The position numbers were made by a program, and so were the translations under genes. From positions 76,119,860-76,183,859 of the forward strand of contig OY726571.1 of assembly GCA_963383645.1 (NCBI GenBank): a stretch of DNA of 64,000 nucleotides, written 5' to 3'. Position 1 is the first letter of the stretch; each line of letters opens with the position of its first letter. Source of the stretch: Muscardinus avellanarius (Eukaryota > Chordata > Mammalia > Rodentia > Gliridae). The notes below the pieces were generated by a model. It did no database searches. It was not told where the DNA came from and saw nothing but the letters and a program-made list of their open reading frames with translations. Shown here one piece after another: positions 43,921 through 55,749 of this stretch.

Positions 43921-44834
43921 CACTTATGATCAGCAGACCTTACCTGGAGCCCTTCCACAGACGGGTCAGCTTGAGCAGTTAATGACCTCCTCATGTTCTA
44001 ACGGAGGACTCACTTTCCAGTGCCAGGACTGTCCTGTAAATGGTGTTAAGTATAGTTAGGGGAGACCTCCTTACTCTTTTATTCATATGGGTCTTTCTCT
44101 TAGATGTTAGGCTAAATTTCACCATATGGGTTTTTTTTTTCTGCAGACAGGCTTATTACTACATTCTTGGCATGATCCTTGGCAATTGGCAATAACTTCT
44201 GTAACCAACCTGAAGAGAGAACAGAAATAAAAACAAGTTACAAGCATGTTCAACAAACCACATGACCAAGCATTCAAGTTTATGCCACATCAGTTTATGG
44301 GGCCTTTTGTTTTCTTCCTATGTATTGATATATGTATAACCATATGAATCTTGAAACACCAAGGTCCTGTTCATCTAGTTCTGAAATTCTACTCTATGAC
44401 TTGCAACACTAGTCTTTTTATTCTTTGCCTGCTGCCTCTTCAGTGGATAAAACTGTCCAAACACCCAAAAGTGGAATCAAATAATTGTGCTGGTTTGCTG
44501 ATGCTCTGAACTCAGAAAACATAAAAATTCCTTTCCTGCATTACCTAAATTCCACTGTCAGTACGAGTTACACATCTGGGTCTCAAAAATTGTATGGCAT
44601 ATGTAATACAATGATACTAACACTATCATTACTTATCTAAGCCTTTTTCTACAGATGGTCTTATTACCAAATTCTCTTCAGTAGTTGAGAAAATTAGATC
44701 CTAAGAGCCATGCATTGTGAAGGTAGACATTCTTTCAGCATCACCAATTGCCAGCTTCTGGTCTAATTTGTAAAAACCTGTAGGATTTTCTGGTATCTCT
44801 ATCATTGAGATCAATGTTTTCAAGCTATATGTAT
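43921..44834. other. Unique sequence, nothing recognised
   Basis: No repeat match in about 900 bp. Moderate AT content. Confidence 0.4.
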
Positions 44835-44846
44835 TTGTGCCTTTAA

Positions 44847-45064
44847 AAAAAAATTTATCTATTTATTTTTAGGTGGTAACTGAGGATGGAACCCAGGGCC
44901 ATTCTACCTCTGAGCTACATCCCCAGCCTTATTTTATTTTTTATTTTGAAATAAGGTGGTTGCTGAGGGCCTTAACAAATTGCTGAGACTGGCCTTGAAC
45001 CTGCAATCTTTCTGCCTCAGCCTCCCAAGTACCAGAGTTCCAGGCATGCACCACCACGCCTAGA
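44847..45064 (-). repeat. B1-ID SINE with target-site duplication
   Basis: 12-bp duplication 'ttgtgcctttaa' at 44835-44846 and 45065-45076. The body runs from 'aggtggtaactgaggatgga' to 'gcaccaccacgcctaga'. Confidence 0.94.
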
Positions 45065-45076
45065 TTGTGCCTTTAA

Positions 45077-45571
45077 TTTCTATTGTATCTTCTATGCATG
45101 GACAATGTTGATGTTTGTGGGCATTTGTGTTTGTCTGTGATGGACAGCCAGTAAACCTAGAGGTGTTTGCTTGTGCATTCCATCTGTGCCTGTTGGGTTG
45201 TAGCTAGGAGACAATGTAGGAGGCCCCTGCAGTGGAGTCCTAACTGTGGGAGGCCTGTGAGTTCTCCAGCAAACCTATTGCTCTTTTGGGGAAGTTTCAG
45301 CTATTGTATTCTGTCCTCTTTTCTCTTTGTGTAAGAGATTTTCTGGGTCAGAAGCAGGTCATTGCAAGAAGCAATAGTCTTCCTTCTTCAATTTCAGATT
45401 CTAGATGTATTTGCCAAACTATTTTCTGTTGAAGAGGTTACAGCAGCTCACTGTTTGGGACTAAACATTTTATCTTCTGATTTCCTGAGACTTGTTCACC
45501 TCAAACAAAATGTGGACAATTTCTCCCAAATATTTCTATGCAGTGCAGATAAGTGATTAAGAACCCATTCT
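45077..45571. other. Unique sequence, nothing recognised
   Basis: GT-rich stretches but no repeat unit or exon-like segment. Confidence 0.4.
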
Positions 45572-45674
45572 TCTTGTGATCCCAGTTACTTTAGAGGCTG
45601 AGGCAGGAGGATTGCAAACTCGGGGACAGCCTACACAACTTAGTGAGGCTCTGTTTCAAAAAACAAACAAATAA
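45572..45674 (+). repeat. B1-ID SINE left part
   Basis: 'ttgtgatcccagttacttta' to 'gtgaggctctgtttcaaa' and a CAAA-rich stretch. The ID arm is absent, and another SINE follows at once. Confidence 0.8.
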
Positions 45675-45841
45675 AGCCAGGCATGGTAGTGCATGCCTAT
45701 AATTTCAGTACATAAGAAGCAGGAGCCAGTCTCAGCAACTTAGTGAGCCTAGGGAGACCCAGCTTCAAATTAAAAAAAAAATAATAAAAAGGGTATATCT
45801 CAGAGATAGAATGCTCCTGGGCTCAATCTCCAGTATCACAA
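45675..45841 (+). repeat. B1-ID SINE
   Basis: 'agccaggcatggtagtgcat' through 'gggtatatctcagagataga' to 'tctccagtatcac'. Its left arm is internally shortened. Confidence 0.88.
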
Positions 45842-46639
45842 AACAAACTAACAAAACCCCATATTTTCAACAGGTGAGATGTAAGCATGACTTTTAAGCT
45901 TGCTACTAATTTTGCAGATAGTTTCATGTATGTACCTTAACCTCACCTTAAAAACTGAGATCATATCACAGTGGCTACCACAGGAGACTGCAGTGGAGTT
46001 GACCAGAGATCCTGTAAGCATTCAGTCCAGTGTCTGGAATCCGGACCACAGTATACATTAAATGCTGTCCATTGCTATCTATGTACCTATCACATACCTG
46101 GAGCACTTTGATTCTCATAACAATAGAGTCACAGCCTAGGCTGAGCCCACAGTGTGATATTGTTCTTTCTTATCGTATCAGGTCAGATGCCATAGAGAAT
46201 GCAGTACAGACAGTCTCAGGGAAAGTGCTGTTTCTGCCTTCAGAAACATCATTGCTGCTAAGAAACAGAGAAACGAGGGAGCTGATGACAAGTTACTGGG
46301 CTGGAAAGAAAGGAGTAGAGAGGATGCATTTATGGACGCATGAGTTTCTAAACCTCTCAGCATATCTACAAGACTTTATTTGGAACCAGGGCCATCTGTT
46401 TGCCGGATGTCTGTGACAGAAATGTGTCCGTGAATTTGGACTCATCTTATCCCCCCCCCCCTCAGCTGCTCAGCACAGCCAGATGTTCCTGTGTTTCAGA
46501 AGCAACCACATCCATCAAGTTCTTTGTGGGACTAGCTCGTTCATGCTTGTGTAACTTCAGTTCTCCAGCAGGGAGACTGGTGGGTGTGTTTATCCATTTA
46601 AAAACCATTTTTATTTCTGAATTTTTTTTTTCTCTTCAG
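45842..46639. other. Unique sequence with chance open frame
   Basis: A 128-codon plus frame (46030-46416) lacks splice sites and domains. A C10 run occurs at 46451-46460. Confidence 0.4.
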
Positions 46640-46975
46640 GTTGCTTCAAATTAAATTAAAAGCCATATTGTCATTAATTAACCAAGGGTGGCACATTTGT
46701 AAACCTGAATTTGCCTGGTTGCCAGTTGAGAAAAAATCCTCCTGCACTCTGCCAAAACTATGTGTACCAGACAACATTGGTGTCCTGGCAATGCTGGCCG
46801 GGGCTTGTCAGAACATAATGTAGCTGTGTAAAAGATGTCCTTCAGGGATGTGAGCTGCTGTGCCTGGTTCCCAGACTTAAATATGCTGCGAGCTCATTAA
46901 CACCAGAGTGAGGGTAAAGACTCAACTGTGGTTACCTTGCAAATAGCGGCGCGCACACGTCCGTGCATGGGTATC
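46640..46975. promoter_or_regulatory. Candidate conserved non-coding element
   Basis: Non-repeat tract with homeodomain-like 'TCATTAATTAAC' and 'GCTCATTAACACC', a perfect RUNX-type 'TGTGGTTA' (about 46928-46935) and a CpG cluster, 'gcggcgcgcacacgtccg', at 46947-46964, all unusual for the surrounding AT-rich DNA. Regulatory function is inference only. Confidence 0.3.
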
Positions 46976-47204
46976 TGTCTCCTAAAATAAAAATCATGAT
47001 GAGCATTATCACAGGAAGAAGAAATGTTGGGAAAGCAGAGCACTGGCATCTGCTAACGAGGATTCTCCCATCCCAGTTTCTAACAAATTTGCAAACTCTG
47101 GGGTAGAGCTTTATTATAAAAAATGTGTGCCCTAAATATTGCAGGGCTGGTCATAGAAGAGGAAACTGTGTCTTTGAGAACAGATGTGCCATCAAGAAAC
47201 TTGA

Positions 47205-47409
47205 AAGCCAGGTGTGGTGGCGCATGCTTGTAATTCCAGCATTTGGGAGGCTGAGATGTGAAGATCACAGTTTCTGGACAGCCTCAGCTACTTACTGAGG
47301 CCCTCTGCAACTCAGTGAGACCCTGTTTCAAAATAAAGAATAAAAAATAGGGCTGGGGGCAGTAGCTCAGAGGTAGGATGCCCCTGGTAGGTAGAATCCC
47401 TAGTACTGA
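47205..47409 (+). repeat. B1-ID SINE with target-site duplication
   Basis: 'agccaggtgtggtggcgcat' to 'gtagaatccctagtactg', then A-rich tail. 'aagaaactt' flanks it (47195-47203 and 47424-47432). Confidence 0.93.
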
Positions 47410-47432
47410 AAAAAGAAAAAAAAAAGAAACTT

Positions 47433-47849
47433 AACTTGAGGGGATGACTTGGATCTATGCTGGGAAGAAATGTTTTCTTGCTTTTTGTCCAGAGACTTCT
47501 TTCTGTATAAGAGCCACAGGCTATTTGAATCCAGGGACATCTAATTAAAGATGATCTTATAGCTATTGGCTCTCTGATGTTGACATCTTTGTGGGCTGTA
47601 GAGTCAAAAACAGGTGCTTGCTTCCTCTGATTGGCTCCTGCCATTGGGAACCTGTGATTCCAAGTGCCTGAAAGAGGAGAAGTTGAAAAAAAAAAAAAAC
47701 AGACCAGCGTATTTATTTGTAAAAAAATAAATCTTATTTTTATATATCTCAATGGAAGTATTCATTGTGTTTTTTCCTAAAAAAAAAAAAAAGTTCATTT
47801 TAGTCCAGGAACACATAGACTTTTACATGGACACTCGTTAACCATATGG
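47433..47849. other. Unique sequence, nothing recognised
   Basis: Contains two A-runs of about 14 bp (47687-47699 and 47779-47792). No other structure. Confidence 0.4.
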
Positions 47850-48056
47850 CCCAGTGGGCTTTCTGTGAAGATAGAGACATTTTTCATGCTGGTTAATATG
47901 GTGGCTTCCAGACACCATGTGATCATTGAGCACTTGAAGTGACCGAGACATGCACTTTTAATTTTTTTAAATTTTAGTTGGTTTACATGTGACTAGTCAC
48001 CTGTGGCTGTGGCCACTATCAGGACGCACAGCAGACCAGCAAAATTGGAAGTGTGA
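47850..48056. mobile_element. hAT-Charlie-type MITE remnant
   Basis: 'gtgatcattgagcacttgaa', 'acttttaatttttttaaat' and 'tgactagtcacctgtggct' match in order a common short mammalian hAT element with an AT-rich centre and partly palindromic ends. Confidence 0.55.
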
Positions 48057-48319
48057 CATTGCTCTATATTTTTTTGCAGACCTTTTTAACATTTGACATA
48101 AGAGGAGATGGCTGGTTTCACTATCTCTTTCTGCATTCTGCTGATTGTAATAGTTTTGGTTGAACATTGTGAGGAAAACTAACCATAACCAAATAAATAC
48201 TTGGAAAGGAAGAGGTATGCTAAGATTAATCAAAATTAGTAATTTTTACTGCCTCATCAAGAACATTCTTAAATAAAATTAACTTTGAAAAATCTTTTTG
48301 TTCCTTTGCCTTCTGTTTT
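48057..48319. other. Unique sequence, nothing recognised
   Basis: Short AT-rich tract before an L1 tail. Confidence 0.35.
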
Positions 48320-48845
48320 AGAGTTTTGATTTATTCTTTATTTTTTAGTTTATTGTTGCATTATAGTCTCACATCATAATGTGGACCATGTTGGCAATGG
48401 CATATATTCATACAGTACTTGGACAGCCCCCCATTCTCCTTTTCCCTCCCTCCCAATACTGAGTGTCCAGGTTAATAATGTTATATTCACATCTATACCC
48501 ATATCTGAATGTAGCTTTTCCATTAATGAACCTCAGCCTTCTCCTTCCCTTACCCCTTCTTTCTGGCTTTGCTGAGGCTTCTTCTTCATTATCTGGAGTC
48601 CCTTTGGCATACCTCATACTTCCTAGTTTGAGCATATTAGAAAAAAAACATATGTCCTTTCTCTTTCTGTGCTTGGTTAATCTCACTTAACATAATGTTC
48701 TCCAGCTCTTTCCATCTTCTTGCGAATGACATGATTTTGTTCTTCTTTATTGCTGAGTAGAATTCCATCGTGTATATTTCCCATAATTTTGCAATCCATC
48801 TGTTGATGGAGACTCAGGTTGGTACCATATTTTGGCTGCTTCCTG
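48320..48845 (-). repeat. Rodent-type L1 3' end, inverted
   Basis: Plus strand: 'agtttattgttgcattatag', C-rich tract, then antisense ORF2 end 'ttgttcttctttattgctga', 'gtagaattccatcgtgtata' and 'ccatctgttgatggagactc'. Older than the half-L1 copies. Confidence 0.85.
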
Positions 48846-50141
48846 GTTTTGTGCTAAGGCACCAGCAGAGATATATATATATGACAAATTCAATGTTGTG
48901 AGTAGAAATAAATTAAAGTATTAGATCTAAGAAGCACTAGATCTCCTGAAAGTGAATCAAGGACTCTCAAATTCTGCAGACTACAGTTGTTGAGTTTTAT
49001 ACTCTTCCAGTCTTCCCATCCTACACCCCCTCCTCTCCCAGTCACTCCACTGTTTTAACAGAACAATTTAGCTCTATTCTTGGAGACCTGGAAGCCCTCC
49101 AATAATGATCCCCCCTTCTCTCCCAAGTGTTCAAGTTATATTTTCCAGCAAAAATAATTCCCGCCTTAAACAGAGTTCCATCATTTATAAGAATTGTTAT
49201 GTTCTTTGTTTACTTTTTCCTATATAAATAGATCTATAAATTCTTAATTCAACTCTAAATTCAGTATTTTCAGTGTGTCTGCTGGAAAATTCACCAGGAT
49301 AATGAACTGTAAATATCTATTTCTGTCTCTCTCTTTGCTGATACAAAAACTTCGCATTTACTTAGTAAATACTATCTGGATGAATTAATGCCTGATAAAG
49401 TAACTCTGCCCATCCGCACCTCTCTTTTTTCTTTTTTTTAATGTTCTCTCTTCCATGCAGTCACTGTAAACACTCATTTGAGCTGCACCTCATCTTTGAG
49501 CATTTCCTCTTTTTCTGCCTAATTTATGTGAAACCATGAGATATAGCTAGTCTTAAAACTAGAAAAAATGAAATAATTGCGCAACTAGACTACACACCAT
49601 TTGGGTAGATGACTACCAGGCAATTGTGGGTAAAATATTTGACAAGTGAATTGATTAAAGAAAAAGAATTATGATCTCCTTTTGCTGTCTGGTTCTCAAA
49701 CACAAGATTTGGGTAAAATGGACCTTACCATATCACAGGGCAAAGTAAATGGTGTCATTTAGGAAACTGTTAAAACCCTTAGAAGAATTCTCTATAACTT
49801 GGATTATTTAAAGCTCAAGGGGGATTCAGAAGCCCTCCCAGCCCCAGTGGCTTCCTTGTGCTAAAACCTATGGCACCAAACCCTGAGACCCCATGCTTGG
49901 CCAAGAACCGATTGCTTCATGTTTCGCAGGGACTCAGTGTGCTGTCTTTTAATCACAGAGTCTATTTCTGGATTCTTGTTAATGACCATGTAAAATCTTT
50001 AGGGCCCATGGCAAATGGTCCCCAGGGAAATTTTACACATTTTGAATTTAGGATGTAAAGAAGGCTGGAAACTGTGGCTTTCAGCTGGAGCTCAGAACAA
50101 CTGGCAATGCACTCTGTTTTATATGCCTATGCAGTCGTGCT

Positions 50142-50142
<1 letters not shown>
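48846..50142. other. Unique sequence, nothing recognised
   Basis: About 1.3 kb without a repeat assignment. Only chance open frames (for example 49858-50058). Confidence 0.4.

Positions 50143-50182
<40 letters not shown>
50143..50182. repeat. (CA)n microsatellite
   Basis: About 40 bp of perfect CA not attached to a recognisable SINE. Confidence 0.97.
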
Positions 50183-50183
<1 letters not shown>

Positions 50184-51379
50184 TAGCAAAAACAGTATTT
50201 TTAAAAATATGAATAAAGTATGCTGAGCCTCAGGTACAAATATCTTCTCTGGAAATTAAGAGATTTCTCTTTGAGTTCTGGTCTTGCCCCTGAGTACTTA
50301 AGTGAATTTGGACACTTAGTTGAATTTCTTTGGGCTTTAACCTCCCGGTCTAGAACATGTTATTTTAATTGTCTGGTTTTCCTCCTGTCTTTAGCTATGT
50401 CTTTCCTTTTTGTCTGGAGCTTTCTTTCCATCTTTGAATTGTTTGGTTTCCTGAATTTATATAACCCTTAGTTTTCCTCCTCACAAATATGTACGCTCTC
50501 ATTGCTTTGCCTTTTGCAAACACAGGGCCTTAAAAATTAAACTGAATCTTATTTTGCTTGAAACTATTTAGTAGCATATGATTATGAGATGCCAATATAA
50601 ATATTGATGAGTATATTATTTACCTTCTGTTTGCACAAAGACAAGTGCAGTATAAGGAACCTGTAGCCAGAGATGCTTCATTTTCCACTTGGTGGAATAA
50701 CTGGGTTAGTCCAATAGTCTCAGTAACATGTAGACTCAGTGGCACATAGTGTATTAAAAAAAATACAAGATTGAAAGTTATTTCTTAATTTTGTGGTTTT
50801 TCAGTAGCCCCCACTTGCAAATATGGATTCAGAAGTTAAAAAGTCATAAAACTGATCAAAACTGTCATGGCTAAGACAAGATGTAATCAAGTTCATTATT
50901 TACTGAGTCCTTTATTTTTTTAAATGGAATGTGATGAATGGCCATTCAACTGTGTTACAATATGCAAATATTTCCAGGGCCTTTGGGCATATTATCAAGT
51001 ACTAATACTATTAAAAAAAAACCCTCTAGTACCTTTTCAGTAGTTCTAGTTCAGTTACAGGGAGGCATTAACCTCAACTGCGGCATGTTGGCTTTCTTAT
51101 GTCTCATTGAAGAAAATTCAACACACATCTCCATCAGCCTACACCACTGGAGCCTTGGTGTAACCATGCCTTTCAAAGTCAGGCAGTTCTATCCATCTTC
51201 ATCTGTCTTTATTCACAGCCTCATCACCACTGCTTTGTAACTGAGTACTGATGGTAGAGGAGAGAGAGGAAGAAAGAGTGTTCATTAGTCTTAGGCGAAC
51301 TGTAGAGTGACTTATATTAAAGTAAGTTAGCATGCCAAATATGTCCCATATGAATGTGGATAAAACAAGCTTGAAATCC
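50183..51379. other. Unique sequence, nothing recognised
   Basis: AT-rich. No repeat or splice-flanked open segment that I can support. Confidence 0.4.
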
Positions 51380-51558
51380 CAACACACACTTGAAATCCTA
51401 GCATTTGGGAGGCTGAGATGGGAGGATCGTGGTTCACGGCCAGCCTCAGTTACTTAGTGAGGCCCTTTGCAACTCAGTGAGACCCTGTTTCAAAACAAAG
51501 AACAAAATTAAGGTTGGGGGTGTAACTTGGAGGTAGAATGTCCCTGGGTTCCATCCCC

Positions 51559-51561
<3 letters not shown>
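51380..51561 (+). repeat. B1-ID SINE, 5' end missing
   Basis: Starts within the left arm at 'acacttgaaatcctagcatt' and is complete through 'gttccatccccagta'. Confidence 0.92.

Positions 51562-51597
<36 letters not shown>
51562..51597. repeat. (CA)n microsatellite in SINE tail
   Basis: Perfect CA run continuing from the SINE 3' end. Confidence 0.96.
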
Positions 51598-51601
<4 letters not shown>

Positions 51602-52015
51602 AAAAGGAATATGGATAGAAAAAAGTGCAACGGTTCTAAATATGGGGCTAACTTAGAGGAAAATTTGCTTCTGTCTAAGAAACAAGCAGATAAAAGGTAT
51701 CAGTAGTTGTAAGAGCCTGACAAAAACTACACGGTTAAGCTGGTGGGATGAATTTCCTAATGAGGCTCTTGATTGCATTTTCTTAAATGCAGTTTTATCC
51801 ACCAAAAAAAAAAAAAAGGATCTTTGTAAATTTTTATTCCCTTAGGAACAGACCTGTGAAATGTCCCTTTACTAAATATCAATTTTGTCCTTTGCAGACA
51901 ACCCCAGTTTATTACTTGCTGCATGGAAGGGCTGTGATTCCACATTCACCTGCAGTCAGCATTTTGACCACAGTAAATTTACCATGGCCTTATTAATATC
52001 TACCCTCGCCTTCAG
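51598..52015. other. Unique sequence, nothing recognised
   Basis: No repeat match up to the start of the local duplication. Confidence 0.4.
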
Positions 52016-52126
52016 GAAATTGAAGTATTCTAAAAGCACATATCAAAGGAGCAAACATCCTTAAGTTAAATGACCAGCGACGACCCATTTATTCACCTTT
52101 TTTTTCCCCCATTTGCTCAAGGAATC
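52016..52126 (+). repeat. Local direct duplication, copy 1
   Basis: 111 bp matching 53243-53354 at about 93% by eye ('tcaaaggagcaaacatcctt' versus 'tcaaaggatcaaacatcctt'). It is not a repeat family that I recognise. Confidence 0.85.
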
Positions 52127-53242
52127 TTTGTTACAGGAATCATCGGTCTATTTCTCCACATTTAGGTTCAGCATGGCTGTTCTTCTCGTTTCTCACTCTC
52201 AATTTTATATTTCCTTACCTGGAAGTTTCAAGATGACATTTAAAAATGTACCTAGTGATTTAATTCCCCATTCTCTCTAGGAAATCCCTTCAAGGTGCCT
52301 CTGTCTATATATTTGGATGGACCAAGTATAAAATGAGAGCAGCGAGAGAGACCAGAAAGGAACACAGAAGCAATTATTGCCAGTGTAGGTCTTGCATCTC
52401 AATGAACTGAGTTGGGCACAGTATTTAAATCGACCAAGGAGAAGTATCGTGTGGAAAATTAGGGACCAGAACTTTTCACCTCTGGCAAGGACTGCGGGCT
52501 GGAGTTTGACTTAAAAACACACTTTTCTGCTGGCCTGTTAATAAGGGACCTGTTTCCTCCCCCCCACCCCCATCAACCCTTTCATGAGATTAATTTATGT
52601 GGCTGGCTTGGGAGTCTGTGTTAACCGAGAAAGGGCTCTTTCTAAGACAGTAAATCAAAATAATATCAGTCACTTCAAACAATGTTTTTGACACTCAAGT
52701 TCAGAATGAGCAGTTCAGACTACAGATACTTTGGGCTTCGCACCTGCTTTCCTTCTCAACTCTGTCTTCAGTGACACGGTGCAAAGGAGCTAAGAGGGCA
52801 GTTCCATTTCCATAGGTTACACTGACCTTGCAGAGCTGAAGAAGAAAAAAAAAAAGAATGAAAGGAAAATAAAGAAAAAAATCCAAGAAGGCTTGGTTTC
52901 TGCCTAGAAACTAAATAAGCAGGAGATAAAAATCAGAGTGGAAGTCAGTGTCATTGAAATAAAGTGACTTCTTTTTATCGCAAGGCTATTTTCAGTTAAG
53001 TCCACTCTAATTCTTATCTTTATTCATCCTACAGGTTATAGATAATGCATGACCATATTAAAATTCCCTTCTTGGTCTGCCTATCTCTGTTAGACAAACT
53101 AGGTCCTTGACAACTTGATTGTATGTGTGTTGATTTTTAAGGGACAGTGGTATGAAACCTTTAAGGTGAAAATCGCCTGATTATTTGAGGCCAAGCTGGG
53201 CATAACCACAGCAATCCTGCACAGTGCGGCGGAAGGCACCCG
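52127..53242. other. Unique sequence between the direct duplicates
   Basis: Contains an exon-like minus-strand segment at 52744-52835 (acceptor 'ttttttcttcttcag', donor 'AGCAG|gtgcga', one open frame of 30 codons, phase 0 in, phase 2 out). Its phases fit candidate exons 55543-55611 and 16068-16137, but the evidence is weak. Confidence 0.35.
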
Positions 53243-53354
53243 GAAAATTGAAGTGTTCTAAAAGCACATATCAAAGGATCAAACATCCTTAAGTTAAATG
53301 ACCAGCTATGACCCATTTATTCATCCTTTTTTTTCCCCATTTGTTCAAGGAATC
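53243..53354 (+). repeat. Local direct duplication, copy 2
   Basis: 112 bp. Partner of 52016-52126, same orientation, about 1.2 kb away. Downstream, 'aatctttgtta' also recurs, displaced by about 20 bp of extra sequence. Confidence 0.85.
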
Positions 53355-54495
53355 ATTGAACAAATTTTATAATCTTTGTTATAAAAATAACATTGTGGTT
53401 AGTGATTTAGAATAGAAGGTAAAAGCAGAGGCAATAGGAAATCTGGATTTTTTCTTAAGAAAGTTTATGATGAAAAGTAATATACATATAGAATAATGCA
53501 AAGATCTTAACTGAGCCATCTGGTAGATTTGCAAAAACACATTTCTAACCATCAAACATTAATTAATGAAGGAAACACTTCCACAGATAGTATGTACGTA
53601 TGTGAGAATGCCAATACTAATCTCAGGGTCTTGTATGGGCCAGGGGGGACTAGGGAAGGAGCTGGGAAAGCCTTAAGTGCCTGCTTTTTGCCCGCTGACC
53701 AGATAACTAGAACTATCTGCATTATCTATGCAGCATGGGGTTTTTATTATTTTTACCTAAAGATGTCTCTTTTTGGTAATGACAAACGTGTTTTTTTTTT
53801 TTAAAAAAAAAAGCCTGTTTTTTCTCAATACACCTTTAAAGGTTTTTAAATTGTTTCATATCTGGTCAAGTTGAGATTTTTAAGAACTTCATTTTTAATT
53901 TGTAATAAAAGTTTACAACTTGATTTTTTCAAAAAAGTCAACAAACTGCAAGCATCTGTTAATAAAGGTCTTAAATAATAATAAAAAAAATCAAATACTG
54001 AGTCTTCAGTTTATGGATGGGGGATATCCTTTTATTTATTTATTTACTTTTTTATTTAGATACTTAATTTCTTCCAGTACTGTTTCTAGTTTTCATTGCA
54101 AAGGTTTTGCACATATTTTCTAGGTGTGTGATGATTTCTGGGATATTATAAATGGTATAGATAGACAAACCTTTTAAAAGCTTGACAACCCTTGACTCTA
54201 TGTATATTGTATTTAACTATATTTAAATTTAAAATTTCTAATTATTTAATTTGATCCCTTTCCCCCTGTACCTTGCCTCTGAAAATTTTGATATACTATA
54301 AAATTCTCTAAGCTGAAAGTAGTAACTGAAAAAATCCTACTTAGACTAGAAGCAACTATTACATTAACAGAATTACCTTTGTATATATGAAAAATAAGTT
54401 TCTCTGCAAAAACATTAATTAATAAGCATTAACTTATGCCTTATAATAATACTAAAGGTGATTGAAGGAGACAAAGTGAGAAAATGAAGTTTGTC
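53355..54495. other. Unique AT-rich sequence
   Basis: T/A-run tract at 53790-53812. No repeat family or exon signal. Confidence 0.4.
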
Positions 54496-54506
54496 TATTA
54501 TTATTG

Positions 54507-54538
<32 letters not shown>

Positions 54539-54573
54539 TGTTGTTGTTGTTATTGTTATTATTGCTATTACTC
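54496..54573. repeat. (TTA)n/(TTG)n microsatellite
   Basis: About 75 bp of ATT units grading into TTG units. Confidence 0.95.
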
Positions 54574-54900
54574 GGTTCTGAGAAATCCTCTTACCAGGAT
54601 CCTTTGCCAGTGTATTCTTACAACGACAAAACCCAGTAAAGGGTTAAGTGGACAAATCAGATTCATCCTGCCTACCGTGAAGTACAATAAATGGGCAAAA
54701 TGGGCGCGTAACTGCCCCAGCGTGCAAAGCTCCTTGAGTGTAAATGAGCCAAACTGCTGGTTATTGTCAACAGCTCTGTCATTATCTCGAGCTCACTCCC
54801 CTCTAACAGGGACTGTCAGGTTTCTGCGTGGCGTGCATGTTGTGAGCGGCTACATCTCTCCAGCGTTGTTCCTGTCAGTTGTGGATCTATCTAGTTAAGG
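54574..54900. promoter_or_regulatory. Candidate conserved non-coding element
   Basis: Non-repeat segment with retained CpGs ('gggcgcgtaactg', 'gtggcgtgcatg', 'gagcggctac') and motif-like 'TGACAG'/'CTGTCA' pairs typical of TALE homeodomain sites. The plus strand has an open frame of about 110 codons across it, without splice support. Function inferred only. Confidence 0.3.
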
Positions 54901-55542
54901 GATATGCGCAAGGAAAAAAGAATGGCAACCTGATTGACAGTGATTGGAATGAGGACCAGGGGGAGAGTGAGGACACAGAGAAGACAAAACAACAGAGGTG
55001 TAAAGAAGCAGTTGCACGACCTCTGGTTGATTTCTTCTACCTTGTGGCTTGGTTGCTGAGCCCCATATTTAGGTAATAGCAATCATATTATCATTTTCTC
55101 CCTGGCTGATGCCCCTGGACAGTCTATATAAGGCAACCAGTAAAATAAACCCGAGCCCAAGGAACAATCCATCTTTGGGTCCACAGAAACTCAATGGAAT
55201 ATGCAAAGAATTTTTTCCTACACTGTCACACATGCTCCTAATAAAGCAAACCTATGAATTGTATGGCACACGAATAACTTCCACATGGTGGAGAAACTGA
55301 AGGAAAGGTAATGACCGACGCTTTGATAAGGAGCTAAATTCCAGGACTTCTGAATCACATTTTTGGGTTCTTTTTCCAAATCCATCCTGCTATGTTAACT
55401 TTAATCCTTTCAGCAAAGCCGCTGGGCGTCCTGAAACACAAATGTAGTGACCTTAGGATATCTCTGAAGTGCATCAAATTTTCAATCTTCTTTTACATTG
55501 TAAGCATTTGTCTACTTTTGTGTGTTTTATCAATGTTCTTAC
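54901..55542. other. Unique sequence, nothing firm
   Basis: 'CTATATAAGG' at 55123-55132 is close to a CArG/TATA motif; no other support. No repeats. Confidence 0.4.
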
Positions 55543-55611
55543 GGTAACTCTCTTTGGGTAGCATCTTCCCTGAGCCCGCCATTGTGCTTTGGCTCTATCT
55601 CGGAGTGAACT
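55543..55611 (-). other. Candidate coding exon (69 bp), gene not recognised
   Basis: On the minus strand it follows 'gttttattattctgcag' and precedes 'TTACC|gtaagaac', a good donor. Two of three frames are open. One is phase 0 throughout (23 codons, AKAQWRAQGRCYPKR). The other is phase 2 in and out (EIEPKHNGGLREDATQREL), which would join directly to candidate exon 16068-16137. Four CpGs occur in 69 bp. I recognise neither peptide. A conserved non-coding element or chance remain possible. Confidence 0.3.
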
Positions 55612-55749
55612 CTGCAGAATAATAAAACAGCACATTAACAGTGTGCTGAGGGAAATGTAGCTCTGTTTTGACAATAAAGTGTAATTACCTATGTAAGCAA
55701 AATAGCCAATCCAATCTGAAGCAACTTCTAAAACTGTCAAAAAGAGATT

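Noticed and set aside
46030..46416. 128-codon plus frame
   Set aside because: Low-quality peptide, no splice motifs, no family resemblance.
54491..54898. 135-codon plus frame
   Set aside because: The first third is the (TTA)n repeat. The remainder has no splice sites, start context or domain. Kept only as a possible non-coding element.
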